DNA of 38,304 nucleotides from an uncultured Collinsella sp. (GCA_902464565.1 CABQJV010000023.1:1-38304); one strand, 5' to 3'. Shown: positions 8,615 to 17,668, counted from the stretch's first letter. Numbers and translations: made by a program. The notes: generated by a model from the sequence alone, not told the origin.

Positions 8615-8733
8615 TTCCGAGGGCTTTGGTATTTGGTCGCCTGCTCGGACAGTCCTGCTCGCACGGAGGCCACATTAAGTGGCCTCCGGCTCGTGCGGAA
8701 CTCGCGATCGACCAAATACCAAAGCCCTCGGAA
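8615..8733. repeat. Long compound inverted repeat with 25-bp perfect arms
   Basis: The outer arms (8615-8639 and 8709-8733) are perfect complements over 25 bases and begin TTCCGAGGGCTTTGG. Inside lies a second stem, GGAGGCCAC (8665-8673) against GTGGCCTCC (8679-8687), flanked by CGCACG/CGTGCG with a small bulge. No coding frame is evident inside. It lies between the sdaA start and the metK terminator. It shares no obvious sequence with the other hairpins. Confidence 0.85.
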
Positions 8734-8830
8734 CTTAGGATACATGGTAGAGGCGCTCATGCTGCAAAATCCATCAGCTGGAGACCTATTCTGTGCTCCA
8801 TGTCGACTCATCTTCACCACCGATTAAATA

Positions 8831-8865
8831 AAAAAGAGGTACCGGTTGTTTCGGTACCTCTTTTT
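8831..8865 (-). terminator. Intrinsic terminator of metK
   Basis: AAAAAGAGGTACC (8831-8843) pairs with GGTACCTCTTTTT (8853-8865) around a 9-base loop. The minus strand continues with a T-rich tail (TTTTTTATTTAA), 37 bases beyond the metK stop. The T-run on both strands makes it potentially bidirectional. Confidence 0.88.
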
Positions 8866-8902
8866 GATGCGTTTCTATTTGGCTGTAGCTTTAGCCGCGT
8901 GC

Positions 8903-10183
8903 TTACAGGCCGCAGGCTGCTTTGAGTTCTTCGACTCGGTCGGTTTTTTCCCAGGTGAAGTCGGCGTCTTCGCGGCCGAAGTGACCGTAGGCTGCCGTCT
9001 TTTCGTAGATGGGGCGACGCAGGTCTAGGTCGCGGATGATTGCACCCGGGCGCAGGTCGAAGGTCTTCTCTACGGCCTCGACGATCTTGTCCTCAGCAAC
9101 ATGCGCGGTACCAAAGGTGTCGACCATGATTGAAAGGGGCTTGGAAACGCCGATGGCGTAGGCGAGCTCGACTTCGCAGCGGTCAGCTAGGCCGGCGGCG
9201 ACCACGTTCTTGGCAACCCAGCGCGCGGCATACGCGGCGGAGCGGTCAACCTTGGTGCAGTCCTTGCCGCTAAAGGCACCGCCGCCGTGACGGCCGTAGC
9301 CGCCGTAGGTGTCGACGATGATCTTGCGGCCGGTCAGGCCCGTGTCGCCCATGGGGCCGCCCACGACAAAGCGACCGGTGGGGTTCACGTAGATGTCCGC
9401 GTTGTCCCACGGCATGTTCTCGGCAGCCATGACCGGGGTGATGACGTGCTCGATGAGGTCGGCCTTGATCTTGCCCATGTCCTCGATCTCGGCGGCGTGC
9501 TGCGTGGAGATGACGATGGTCGTGACCTCGACGGGCTTGCCTTCCTCGTAGCGCACGGTGACCTGGGTCTTGCCGTCGGGACGAAGATAGGGCAGGGTAC
9601 CGTCGTGACGCACAGCGGCCAGGCGCTCGGCCAGGCGGCTTGCCAGGTAGTGTGGCATGGGCATGAGGGTCTTGGTCTCGTTGGAGGCATAACCGAACAT
9701 CATACCCTGGTCGCCGGCGCCGATCAGGTCGATCGGGTCGGTGGTAGCGCCGGTTTGGGTCTCGAAGGACTCGTCAACGCCCTGGGCGATATCGGGCGAC
9801 TGCTCGTGGATGAGGCTCATAACGCCGCAGGTGTCGCAGTCAAAACCGAACTTGGCACGGTTGTAGCCAATGCGGCGGATAACGCCGCGGGCGATTTCCT
9901 GAACGTCGACGTAGGCCTGCGTGCGAATCTCGCCGGCGACAATGACGGTGCCGGTGGTCACGAGGGTCTCGCAGGCGCAGCGGACGTTCTCAACGTTGGC
10001 AGGCACGCCGTTGGGGGCGATGTAGCCCTGCTCCTGCAGCTCTATTTCTTTGGCGAGGATTGCGTCGAGGACGGCATCGCTGATCTGGTCAGCGATCTTA
10101 TCGGGATGACCTTCGGTCACCGACTCCGACGTAAAAACAAAGGACCCGTGTTGGGGCGGGATGGAACGAAGTTCTTCTGACAT
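8903..10183 (-). CDS. metK: S-adenosylmethionine synthase
   Basis: 426 residues. It makes S-adenosylmethionine from ATP and methionine. Diagnostic motifs are TEGHPDKIADQISDAVLDA near residue 20, the methionine/ATP-site hexapeptide region GAGDQGMMFGYA near 155, and the P-loop-like GGGAFSGKDCTKVDRSAAY near 296. A family-typical C-terminal half follows. The length is slightly above the usual 380-400, with small insertions around residues 40-60 (QEQGYIAPNGVPANVENV). The start has AAAGGA six bases upstream. It stands alone with its own terminator. No SAM riboswitch aptamer was recognised in the leader, but a hairpin plus T-run is present there. Confidence 0.97.
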   Translation of the reverse strand: MSEELRSIPPQHGSFVFTSESVTEGHPDKIADQISDAVLDAILAKEIELQEQGYIAPNGVPANVENVRCACETLVTTGTVIVAGEIRTQAYVDVQEIARGVIRRIGYNRAKFGFDCDTCGVMSLIHEQSPDIAQGVDESFETQTGATTDPIDLIGAGDQGMMFGYASNETKTLMPMPHYLASRLAERLAAVRHDGTLPYLRPDGKTQVTVRYEEGKPVEVTTIVISTQHAAEIEDMGKIKADLIEHVITPVMAAENMPWDNADIYVNPTGRFVVGGPMGDTGLTGRKIIVDTYGGYGRHGGGAFSGKDCTKVDRSAAYAARWVAKNVVAAGLADRCEVELAYAIGVSKPLSIMVDTFGTAHVAEDKIVEAVEKTFDLRPGAIIRDLDLRRPIYEKTAAYGHFGREDADFTWEKTDRVEELKAACGL

Positions 10184-10194
10184 GATCGTCCTTT

Positions 10195-10232
10195 CAAAAA
10201 CGTGTCCCGGCGACCGTTACCATTCCGCCGGG
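10195..10232 (-). promoter_or_regulatory. Hairpin followed by a T-run in the metK leader
   Basis: On the minus strand CCCGGCG (complement of 10226-10232) pairs with CGCCGGG (complement of 10206-10212). The sequence ACACGTTTTT follows, 12 bases before the metK start. The arrangement resembles an attenuator, though the T-run is about five bases away from the stem. Confidence 0.35.
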
Positions 10233-10294
10233 CTCTCTATGCAATGGCACATCATAGCGCGTAAATCAAACATTCACACCCTTTCCGCACCTAT

Positions 10295-10374
10295 TCATTG
10301 GGGACAGACTTAAATGACCAGCCTTAAACTAAGAACGTCTCCAACGACTGGTCATTTAAGTCTGTCCCCAATGA
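10295..10374. repeat. Long hairpin repeat, GGGAC/GTCCC class, 26-bp arms
   Basis: The left arm 10296-10321 and right arm 10348-10373 are perfect complements over 26 bases, and one more pair forms outside. The arms contain GGGGACAGACTTAAATGACC. The 26-base loop has no evident gene. It lies between the divergent metK and gltX genes. Similar GGGGACAG-headed palindromes in other bacteria are often linked to REP-associated tyrosine transposases; that link is family knowledge, and no transposase is present here. Confidence 0.88.
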
Positions 10375-10460
10375 GTGGGTCGGTGCCCTTTGTGCGGAGG
10401 TTGCTTTGTTGCTTTATACTGATGCGGTTAGACATCCATCCTGCAATCGAGGAGATTTCC

Positions 10461-11936
10461 ATGGCATCAGACGTTCGCGTCCGCTTTGCACCCTCACCCA
10501 CGGGCAAGCTGCACATCGGCGGCGCCCGCACCGCTATCTATAACTGGGCTTTTGCCCGCGCAAACGGCGGCACGTTCATCCTGCGCATCGACGACACCGA
10601 CCCCACCCGTTCCACCGACGAGAACACGCAGATCATCCTGCGCGCCATGCGTTGGCTGGGCCTGGACTGGGACGAGGGTCCCGAGGTGGGCGGCGACTTT
10701 GGCCCCTACGCACAGACCGAGCGCCTGGACCTGTACAAGCAGGCCGCCCAGAAGCTCTGGGACGAGGGCAAGGCCTATCCCTGCTTCTGCACCAAGGAAC
10801 AGCTCGACGCCGACCGCAAGGCCGCCCAGGAGCGCAAGGATCCCTTCCAGGGCTATCAGCGCCGCTGCCGCGATCTCGACCCCGAGGAGTCACGCCGCCG
10901 CATAGAGGCCGGCGAGCCCTACGTCCTGCGCATCAAGGTGCCCGAGGACCGCGGAGACGTCGTCATCCACGACGCCGTCCACGGCGAGGTGACCTTCGAC
11001 GCCAAGGAGCTCGACGACTTCGTCATTTTCCGCTCCGATGGCACGCCCACGTACAACTTCGCGACCGTCGTCGACGACGCCATGATGAAGATCACCCATG
11101 TCATCCGCGGCGACGACCATCTGTCCAATACCCCGCGCCAGGTCATGGTGTACGAGGCCCTCGGCGCGCCCGTGCCCACATTCGCCCACATCTCCATGAT
11201 TCTGGGCGCCGACGGCAAGAAGCTCTCCAAGCGCCACGGCGCTACCTCGGTGGAGGAGTACCGCGACGCCGGTTATCTGTCCGACGCCTTCGTCAACTAT
11301 CTGGCACTGCTCGGCTGGTCGCTCGACGGCGAGACCACGATCATCCCGCGCGATGTCCTGGCCAGCAAGTTCTCGCTCGACCGCATCTCCAAGAACCCGG
11401 CGACCTTCGATCCCAAGAAGCTCGACTGGGTCAATGCCGAGTACATCAACGGCATGTCCAATGCTCAGTTTGCCGACGAGATCATGGTCCCCGAGCTGCA
11501 CGAGGCGGGTCTCATCGAGGGCAATGTCGAGTACGGCGAGGACTGGATTGATGCGCTTGCCGCTATCGTTAAGCCGCGCACCAAGATGCCGGCCGACGCC
11601 GTGACCGTCGCCGCTCCCATCTTTGCTACGGCCGAGACGCTCGAGTATGACGAAAAGTCTGTCAACAAGGGCCTGGCCAAGGAAGGCATGGGCGCCATTC
11701 TGGATGCCGCTAAGGCCGCGCTCGAGGGCGTGGACGAGTGGACGGCTGTCAACATCGACGCAGCACTTGAGCCGCTGCCCGAGCAGATGGACCTCAAGAA
11801 GCGCGTGGTGTTCCAAGCTGTGCGCGTCGCCGTCTGCGGCAACATGGTGAGCCCCCCGCTGGGCGAGACCATGGCGCTCATCGGCCGCGACGACTGCCTG
11901 GCGCGCATCGACCGCGCCCGCACGATGGCGCTGTAG
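10461..11936 (+). CDS. gltX: Glutamyl-tRNA synthetase
   Basis: 491 residues from the ATG at 10461, preceded by GAGGAG at the right distance; the frame is open further upstream through the hairpin but has no ribosome site there. Class I synthetase with the HIGH-type motif PSPTGKLHIGGARTA (residues 11-25) and the KMSKS-type motif KKLSKRHGATS (about 252). It charges tRNA-Glu with glutamate and, in organisms without GlnRS, also tRNA-Gln for GatCAB; whether that applies here cannot be seen. A strong terminator follows, so it appears monocistronic. Confidence 0.97.
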   Translation: MASDVRVRFAPSPTGKLHIGGARTAIYNWAFARANGGTFILRIDDTDPTRSTDENTQIILRAMRWLGLDWDEGPEVGGDFGPYAQTERLDLYKQAAQKLWDEGKAYPCFCTKEQLDADRKAAQERKDPFQGYQRRCRDLDPEESRRRIEAGEPYVLRIKVPEDRGDVVIHDAVHGEVTFDAKELDDFVIFRSDGTPTYNFATVVDDAMMKITHVIRGDDHLSNTPRQVMVYEALGAPVPTFAHISMILGADGKKLSKRHGATSVEEYRDAGYLSDAFVNYLALLGWSLDGETTIIPRDVLASKFSLDRISKNPATFDPKKLDWVNAEYINGMSNAQFADEIMVPELHEAGLIEGNVEYGEDWIDALAAIVKPRTKMPADAVTVAAPIFATAETLEYDEKSVNKGLAKEGMGAILDAAKAALEGVDEWTAVNIDAALEPLPEQMDLKKRVVFQAVRVAVCGNMVSPPLGETMALIGRDDCLARIDRARTMAL

Positions 11937-11959
11937 CAGCTGCGTAAACGCATGTATCC

Positions 11960-11993
11960 GAGCCCCGTTCACCCGAGCGGGGCTCTTGTTTCT
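11960..11993 (+). terminator. Intrinsic terminator of gltX
   Basis: GAGCCCCG (11960-11967) pairs with CGGGGCTC (11978-11985) and is followed by TTGTTTCT. It begins 24 bases after the gltX stop and ends about 30 bases before priA. Confidence 0.85.
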
Positions 11994-12024
11994 GTAGACG
12001 TATGGGATAGGAGGTGCTGGGGCC

Positions 12025-14466
12025 ATGGCCGAGCAACTGTCACTGTTTGGTTCGCCGGAACCGGAGGAGACTCCGGCGGCGCCGGCCCCTGCCGCCGCCC
12101 CGACGCAGTCCGAACCTGTCGCCGCCTATGCGAACGTAGTCCTTGACATCCCGACCCGTGCACTCTCCGAGCCATTCGCCTACGGCATTCCGCAGTCACT
12201 CGCCAACGATGCCCAGATCGGCTCCACCGTCCTAGTCCATTTTGGCAACCGTGCGGCCGCGGGCTACATCGTCGACATCGCGCCCGAGCTGGCCGACCTA
12301 CAAGGCAACGACGCTCTCGATCCCGCGCGCATCAGGCCTATCGAGGCTATCCTCAGCAAGCCGCTCTTTACCGCCGAAGCCGCCCGTATCGCACGCTGGA
12401 TGAGCCGCGAGTACGTCGCAACGCTTTCCGAGTGCCTGCGCCTGTTCTTGCCACCGGGTGGAAGCCCGCGCGTGGTCAAGGGCGATGACGGCGTGTGGAC
12501 CGTTGAGCGCCCCGCCGTCAAGCCCATCCAAAACCGCTGGGTCATGCTCACGCCCGAGGGTTTCGACTACACGCCGCCCAAGACCGCGGTCCGTCAGCGT
12601 CAGCTCATCGAGGCACTCCAATGTGGCCCGGTCACGACGCGCGAGCTCAACCTGCTCTACAACAGCATGTCGGCGACTATTAAAGCGCTCGAAAAACGTG
12701 GCGTCGTCGTGGTGGAGGAGCGTCGTGCCTGGCGTGGCTGCAGCGAGCAGACCACGCTGTCCTCGGCGAGCGGCAAGGCCCCGGTGGCACTCACCAACGG
12801 CCAGCAGCAGGCCCTCGCGCAGATTGAGCGCGCACGCCTTGACGCTCACGGCGACGTGGTGCTCGTCGATGGCGTTACCGGTTCCGGCAAAACCGAGGTT
12901 TACCTCTCGGCGATTGAGCGCGTGCTGGCGGTCGGCCGTTCGGCCTGCGTGCTGGTGCCCGAGATCTCGCTGACGGCCCAGACCGTCGGCCGCTTCCGCT
13001 CGCGCTTTGGTGAGACGGTCGCTGTGTTCCACTCGCGCCTTTCGGCCGGCGAGCGCCTGGACCAGTGGGACATGGTTGCCAGCGGTGCAGCCCGTGTTGT
13101 CGTCGGCGCGCGTTCGGCGCTCTTTTGCCCGCTCAGCGACTTGGGCCTCATCATTATCGACGAGGAGCACGAGACCAGCTACAAGCAGGGTTCCAGCCCG
13201 CGTTACCATGCGCGCGAGGTGGCGGCCGAGATGGCGCGTCGCTATCGCTGCCCACTCGTACTGGGCTCCGCCACGCCCTCGGCTGAGGCCCTCGACCGCT
13301 GCCGCCGCGGCACGTACGGCGGCGCCACCTGGAAGCGCGTCGAGATGCCCGAGCGCCCGGGGCATGCCGTGCTGCCAACGGTCCGCATTGCCGACCTGCG
13401 CTGCGAGTTCGCCCACGGTAGCCGCTCCATGTTCTCTAAACCGCTGATGGAAGGCCTGGAGCGCGTAGTCGAGCGCCGCGAGAAGGCTGTGTTGCTGCAC
13501 AATCGTCGCGGCTTTGCGCCGTTTCTTATGTGCCGCGAGTGCGGCTGCGTGCCCACATGCAACCACTGCTCCACCGCGCTCACGTACCACGAGCGCACGC
13601 ACACGCTGCAGTGCCACACCTGCGGATCGTCCTGGCGCGTGCAGCCCTATCCGGCCCCCACGAGTCGCTGTCCCAAGTGCGGTAGCCGCTACCTGGCAAA
13701 AATGGGCCTGGGTACGCAGCAGATCGAGGACGCATTGCACCAGATGCTGCCCGATGACGTCGCCATCATTCGCATGGACGCCGATTCCACGCGTGGCAAG
13801 GACGCGCACAAAAAGCTGCTCGAGCAGTTCGATGCCGCCGATTGCGCGGTGCTGCTGGGTACCCAGATGATTGCAAAGGGCCTCGACTTTCCCGAGGTCA
13901 CGCTCGTGGGCGTGGTCAATGCCGACTTTGCGCTGAAGCTGCCTGATTTTAGAGCAGGGGAGCGCGCCTACGATCTTCTGGAGCAGGTTGCGGGCCGCGC
14001 CGGCCGCGGCGATTGCCCCGGCGAGGTTATCATTCAGACCTATCTGCCCGAGGACCCGGTCATCCGCGCCGTCGCCGAGCACAATCGCTCGATCTTCACC
14101 GACTACGACCTGGACCAGCGCCGCGACGCACTGTATCCGCCGTTCGTGCGCCTGGCCAACATCTTGGTATGGTCGACGAACGCGGATGACGCGCGGGACT
14201 ACATCGGTCGCATCGCAAAGCTCCTCAAGCGTCGCTGGTATGCCGCCGCGCCCGACTTTTTGCGGGCGGGGAGTGCCGTGCCCCTGGTGCTTGGTCCGGC
14301 TTCGTGTGTAATCGAGAGAGCCAAGGACCGTTACCGCTTCCATCTGCTTGTAAAGTCGCCGGTAGGGTACCATGTCTCTGATGATATCGACGCCTGCCTC
14401 AAAGAGGTGGGCTCCGTGCGCGGCGTGAGCGTGAGCGTTGACGTCGACGCCTATGATTTGATGTAA
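12025..14466 (+). CDS. priA: Primosomal protein N' (replication restart helicase PriA)
   Basis: 813 residues. It recognises stalled forks and reloads the replicative helicase. An N-terminal DNA-binding domain precedes Walker A GVTGSGKTEVY (about residue 283), the helicase DEEH box (about 379), and a GSATPS motif. A zinc-binding insertion follows with paired cysteines (CRECGCVPTCNHC, about 503, through CPKCGS, about 550). The C-terminal helicase lobe has GTQMIAKGLDFPEV and QVAGRAGRG. The first 30 residues are Pro/Ala/Glu-rich and not part of the fold. The ribosome site is AGGAGG. It is followed after 18 bases by def, probably on one transcript. Confidence 0.96.
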   Translation: MAEQLSLFGSPEPEETPAAPAPAAAPTQSEPVAAYANVVLDIPTRALSEPFAYGIPQSLANDAQIGSTVLVHFGNRAAAGYIVDIAPELADLQGNDALDPARIRPIEAILSKPLFTAEAARIARWMSREYVATLSECLRLFLPPGGSPRVVKGDDGVWTVERPAVKPIQNRWVMLTPEGFDYTPPKTAVRQRQLIEALQCGPVTTRELNLLYNSMSATIKALEKRGVVVVEERRAWRGCSEQTTLSSASGKAPVALTNGQQQALAQIERARLDAHGDVVLVDGVTGSGKTEVYLSAIERVLAVGRSACVLVPEISLTAQTVGRFRSRFGETVAVFHSRLSAGERLDQWDMVASGAARVVVGARSALFCPLSDLGLIIIDEEHETSYKQGSSPRYHAREVAAEMARRYRCPLVLGSATPSAEALDRCRRGTYGGATWKRVEMPERPGHAVLPTVRIADLRCEFAHGSRSMFSKPLMEGLERVVERREKAVLLHNRRGFAPFLMCRECGCVPTCNHCSTALTYHERTHTLQCHTCGSSWRVQPYPAPTSRCPKCGSRYLAKMGLGTQQIEDALHQMLPDDVAIIRMDADSTRGKDAHKKLLEQFDAADCAVLLGTQMIAKGLDFPEVTLVGVVNADFALKLPDFRAGERAYDLLEQVAGRAGRGDCPGEVIIQTYLPEDPVIRAVAEHNRSIFTDYDLDQRRDALYPPFVRLANILVWSTNADDARDYIGRIAKLLKRRWYAAAPDFLRAGSAVPLVLGPASCVIERAKDRYRFHLLVKSPVGYHVSDDIDACLKEVGSVRGVSVSVDVDAYDLM

Positions 14467-14484
14467 CAACCCGAAAGGATGGCC

Positions 14485-15021
14485 ATGGAAGCCAACGGAA
14501 TCGTACTGTCGCCCGACCCTCGTCTGCGCCAGGAGTGCGCCGTCATCGAGGAGATCACCCCGGCGATCGAGGCGCTTGCCGAGAAGATGAAGAAGATGAT
14601 GTTCGACAACGGCGGTTGCGGCCTGGCTGCCCCGCAGATCGGTGAGCTCATTCAGCTCGTTACCATCGACTGCGACTACAGCGACAAGAACGACTATGAC
14701 CCGTACGTGCTCATCAACCCTGTCATTGTTGAGCAGAGCGACCACCTGGTGCCGTTTAGCGAGGGCTGCCTTTCCATCCCTGGCATTAGCTGCGAGATCG
14801 AGCGTCCCGATCATGTTGTCGTCGAGGCGTATGACCTGGATGCCAACCTGATTCGCTACGAGGCCACAGGCGATCTGTTCTGCGTGTGCCTGCAGCACGA
14901 GATCGATCACCTGCACGGCAACACCATGTTCGAGCGCCTTAAGCCGATGCAGAGGATCAAGGCAGTCAAGGAGTACCAGGACGCCCTGGCCCGTGGCGCT
15001 CGTCCGGGCGAGACGGAGTAG
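14485..15021 (+). CDS. def: Peptide deformylase
   Basis: 178 residues from the ATG at 14485, chosen because AAAGG lies six bases upstream; an ATG two codons earlier touches the ribosome site. It removes the N-formyl group from nascent proteins and uses a metal (usually Fe2+). All three family motifs are present: GGCGLAAPQIG (about residue 42), EGCLSIPG (about 92) and QHEIDHLHG (about 136). Cys in motif 2 and both His in motif 3 bind the metal. It follows priA closely. The functionally linked fmt is the next gene but has its own unit downstream of a terminator. Confidence 0.96.
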   Translation: MEANGIVLSPDPRLRQECAVIEEITPAIEALAEKMKKMMFDNGGCGLAAPQIGELIQLVTIDCDYSDKNDYDPYVLINPVIVEQSDHLVPFSEGCLSIPGISCEIERPDHVVVEAYDLDANLIRYEATGDLFCVCLQHEIDHLHGNTMFERLKPMQRIKAVKEYQDALARGARPGETE

Positions 15022-15029
15022 GTCCCACC

Positions 15030-15131
15030 GTCCCCGGTGCTGAGCGCCCACATATCATCCCGTGCTCAAACATTCTCGCTGCGCTGCGAAACTGCGCGCG
15101 GGACGATATGTGGGCGCTCAGCACCGGGGAC
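15030..15131. repeat. Long hairpin repeat, GTCCC/GGGAC class, 33-bp arms with one mismatch
   Basis: The left arm 15030-15062 and right arm 15099-15131 pair over 33 positions with a single A/C mismatch; the outer 26 bp are perfect. The outer end reads GTCCCCGGTGCTGAGCGCCC. The loop is 36 bases with no gene. It begins 9 bases after the def stop but has no T-tail. It belongs to the same class as the hairpins at 10295 and 33247 by arm length and GTCCC ends, not by arm sequence. Confidence 0.88.
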
Positions 15132-15207
15132 TGCGTTGTTCTGGCTTGGTTCGCCCGGGTGCCGTCGGGTCAGGGAAAGGCGTCTTCGCTGATAATTGCT
15201 TTGTTGG

Positions 15208-15240
15208 AAGAGCTGCTTTTATTGCGGCTCTTTCTTTGGT
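15208..15240 (+). terminator. Probable terminator of priA-def
   Basis: AAGAGC (15208-15213) pairs with GCTCTT (15227-15232), with an inner GC/GC pair. It is followed by a T-rich stretch (CTTTGGTTTT). It lies 187 bases beyond def and 110 bases before fmt. Confidence 0.5.
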
Positions 15241-15350
15241 TTTGGGTATATTTGTTCTTGTTGAATTGTTATAGCGGATGGGCTGGGTACTTGGCTTTCC
15301 GCTGTTATTTGTAGCCGTCTCGGCTCGTTGTTGAGAGGAGACTAACTTTT

Positions 15351-16271
15351 ATGCGTATTGTGTTTATGGGCACGCCCGATTTCGCTGTGCCTTCGCTTAC
15401 TTCGCTTGTTGAGGCTGGCAATGAGATTGCGCTTGTCATTACTCGTCCCGATGCTGTTCGTGGGCGTGGTAAAAAGTTGGAGCCGTCTCCTGTTAAGGCT
15501 AAGGCGCTTGAGCTGGGGTTGCCGGTCGTTGAAGCAAATCGTATGACGCCTGAGGTTGTTGAGACGCTCCAGGCTGCCCAGGCTGACATTTTCTGTGTGG
15601 CTGCCTATGGTTGCATTTTGCCTGATGAGGTGCTGCATATGGCACCGCTTGGTATTGTGAATGTTCATGCTTCGCTGCTGCCTCGTTGGCGTGGCGCTGC
15701 TCCCATTCAGCGTGCCATTCTTGCTGGTGATGAGGTTGCTGGCGTTTCCATTATGCGCATTGGACATGGCGTGGATACCGGCGCGTATTGTGCTCAGGCC
15801 TCGACCTCGGTTGCCGGTAAGCATGCCGAGGCGCTCACGATGGAGCTTGGTGAGCTTGGCGGTAAGTTGCTTGCCGATACGCTTCCCTCGCTTGCCGATG
15901 GCTCGGCTGTTTGGACCGAGCAGGATGAGTCCCTCGTCACGCATGCTGCCAAGATTTCCAAGCAGGAGATGCGTCTGGATCCGAAGATGGCGGCGCTTGA
16001 TTGCGTGCGTCATGTGCTTGCTTCGTCCGATACCGCGCCTGCCCGTTGCGTGATTGCCGGTAAGTCGGTTCGTGTGCTCGATGCTGCGCCGGCTGATGTG
16101 TCGCTTTGCGAGGGTGCTGTTGCCGTCAAGAGCAAGCGTGTTTACCTGGGCCTTTCCGATGGCGCGGTTGAACTGCTCGAGGTTAAGCCTGATGGCAAGC
16201 GTGCCATGGCTGCTTCTGCCTGGGCTGCCGGCCTGCAGGGTGCCGAACTTAGGTGGGGTGTACTGTCATGA
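15351..16271 (+). CDS. fmt: Methionyl-tRNA formyltransferase
   Basis: 306 residues, normal length. It formylates initiator Met-tRNA using 10-formyl-THF, and def later removes the formyl group. The N-terminus MRIVFMGTPDFAVPSL and the signature SLLPRWRGAAPIQRAI (about residue 106) are diagnostic; the C-terminal OB-fold domain follows. AGGAG lies about ten bases upstream of the ATG. Its stop overlaps the rsmB start (ATGA). Codon use differs from gltX and priA: T-ending codons (GCT, GTT, CTT, CGT) are very common, with intermediate use in rsmB. Confidence 0.97.
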   Translation: MRIVFMGTPDFAVPSLTSLVEAGNEIALVITRPDAVRGRGKKLEPSPVKAKALELGLPVVEANRMTPEVVETLQAAQADIFCVAAYGCILPDEVLHMAPLGIVNVHASLLPRWRGAAPIQRAILAGDEVAGVSIMRIGHGVDTGAYCAQASTSVAGKHAEALTMELGELGGKLLADTLPSLADGSAVWTEQDESLVTHAAKISKQEMRLDPKMAALDCVRHVLASSDTAPARCVIAGKSVRVLDAAPADVSLCEGAVAVKSKRVYLGLSDGAVELLEVKPDGKRAMAASAWAAGLQGAELRWGVLS

Positions 16272-17668
16272 GCAAGTTGTCTCCCGCGCGCAAGCTTGCG
16301 CTCGATGTGTTGATGGAGGCCGATCGCCGCGGTATGTACGCACGCGATGTGTTGTCTTCCCGTGCTTCCGCCAAGGCCATTGACCAGCGCGATTCTGCTT
16401 TTGCCGCGCGTTTGGCGCTTGGTGTTGCCGCCACGCAGGGCATTTTGGATGAGTTGCTCGATCAGTTTTTGGATAAGCCCAAAAAGGTCGCGCCGCGCGT
16501 TCGCATGGCGCTTCGCATCTCGGCCTTCGAGATGCTCTACCTGCATACGCCGGGCCGCGTTGCCGTAAGTCAGGGCGTTGAGCTGGTTCGCTGCGGTGCT
16601 AAGTCTGCCGCGGGCCTGGCTAATGCGGTGCTGCACAAGGTTGCGGACAACGTTGAGGACTTTGCCACGGCATCCGACGTGGATGAGTCCGAGCGCCGTT
16701 TGGTTCGACTTTCCCGTCTGATGGGCCTGCCGCGCTGGCTGTGCGCTCGTATTATGGCCTCGTTCGATACGCCCGAGGGCGCGCTCAACTTTGCCGGCAA
16801 TCTGGCGCCTGCGCCGCTGGCCCTGCATGAGAACGCCTTTGCAACCAAGCCCGATCCGTATATCTCGCAGCTTGTGGCACCTGTCTTCCCGGGCTGCCAT
16901 GCTCCGGTCGATGCGCAGGTCACGGTTGCATCGGGCGTGTTTGAGCGTGCTGCCGCGGTTGCCTCGGATCTCAACGCTCAGCTTATCGCTACTGCCGCGA
17001 CACGTCCCGGTCGTTGCCTGGAGATTGGCGCCGGTCGCGGCACCAAGACCTATGTGATGATGTGCCAGGCCAAGCGTGCCGGGTATGAGCATCAGCATAC
17101 CGCGCTCGATCTGCACGATCGTAAGTGCGATCAGAATCTCGCGCGCCTGCATAAGGCGGGTATCTCGGGTGTTCGTACGGTGTCGGGCGATGCCTCCGAG
17201 CTCAATGAGGTGCTTACGTCGTTTGATGCCATGCTTGGCGAGCCTGCCCTGTTCGACACGGTGTTTATCGATGCGCCGTGCTCTGGCACCGGCACCATGC
17301 GCCGTCACCCCGAGATACCGTGGCGTTTGACCGAGAACGACGTTACGACTGAGCTGCCCAAGCTGCAGCTGACGATGCTCAAGGAAGCAGCCGCGCGCGT
17401 GGCTGCCGGCGGTGAGCTTATCTATGCCACCTGCTCGGTTTTTGACGAAGAGAACACGCAGGTCATGGACGCCTTCCTGGCCTCTCCCGAGGGCGCCGGC
17501 TTTACCGTGGCGCCGCTCTCCGAAGCCCAGATTTTGCAGCTCCCCGAGTACGACCACGCCAAGAGCCTCGTCATCCTGCGCCAAAACGCTCGAGGCCTCT
17601 TCCAAAGCGTCCCTGTAAACGCCGACTCCTACGACGGCCACTTCTGCGCCCGCCTGATCCGCAAGTAA
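16268..17668 (+). CDS. rsmB: 16S rRNA m5C967 methyltransferase RsmB (Sun family)
   Basis: 466 residues from the ATG at 16268, which overlaps the fmt stop; a GTG five codons upstream lies inside fmt. An N-terminal NusB-like RNA-binding domain (about residues 1-140) is followed by a SAM-dependent methyltransferase domain with LEIGAGRGTKTYVM (SAM loop). Motif IV DAPCSGTGTMRRHPE is near 334 and motif VI ATCSVFDEEN near 386; Cys in both motifs acts in m5C chemistry. The fmt-rsmB pairing is common in bacteria. The RsmB name is given by domain order; other Sun-family rRNA methylases cannot be fully excluded. Confidence 0.93.
   Translation: MSKLSPARKLALDVLMEADRRGMYARDVLSSRASAKAIDQRDSAFAARLALGVAATQGILDELLDQFLDKPKKVAPRVRMALRISAFEMLYLHTPGRVAVSQGVELVRCGAKSAAGLANAVLHKVADNVEDFATASDVDESERRLVRLSRLMGLPRWLCARIMASFDTPEGALNFAGNLAPAPLALHENAFATKPDPYISQLVAPVFPGCHAPVDAQVTVASGVFERAAAVASDLNAQLIATAATRPGRCLEIGAGRGTKTYVMMCQAKRAGYEHQHTALDLHDRKCDQNLARLHKAGISGVRTVSGDASELNEVLTSFDAMLGEPALFDTVFIDAPCSGTGTMRRHPEIPWRLTENDVTTELPKLQLTMLKEAAARVAAGGELIYATCSVFDEENTQVMDAFLASPEGAGFTVAPLSEAQILQLPEYDHAKSLVILRQNARGLFQSVPVNADSYDGHFCARLIRK

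Noticed and set aside
10184..10460. SAM riboswitch ahead of metK
   Set aside because: No SAM-I, SAM-II or S-MK aptamer pattern could be traced; only a simple hairpin is present.
12298..15051. A 917-codon open frame on the minus strand opposite priA and def
   Set aside because: It is the antisense shadow of a GC-rich gene; the plus-strand PriA and deformylase motifs are decisive.
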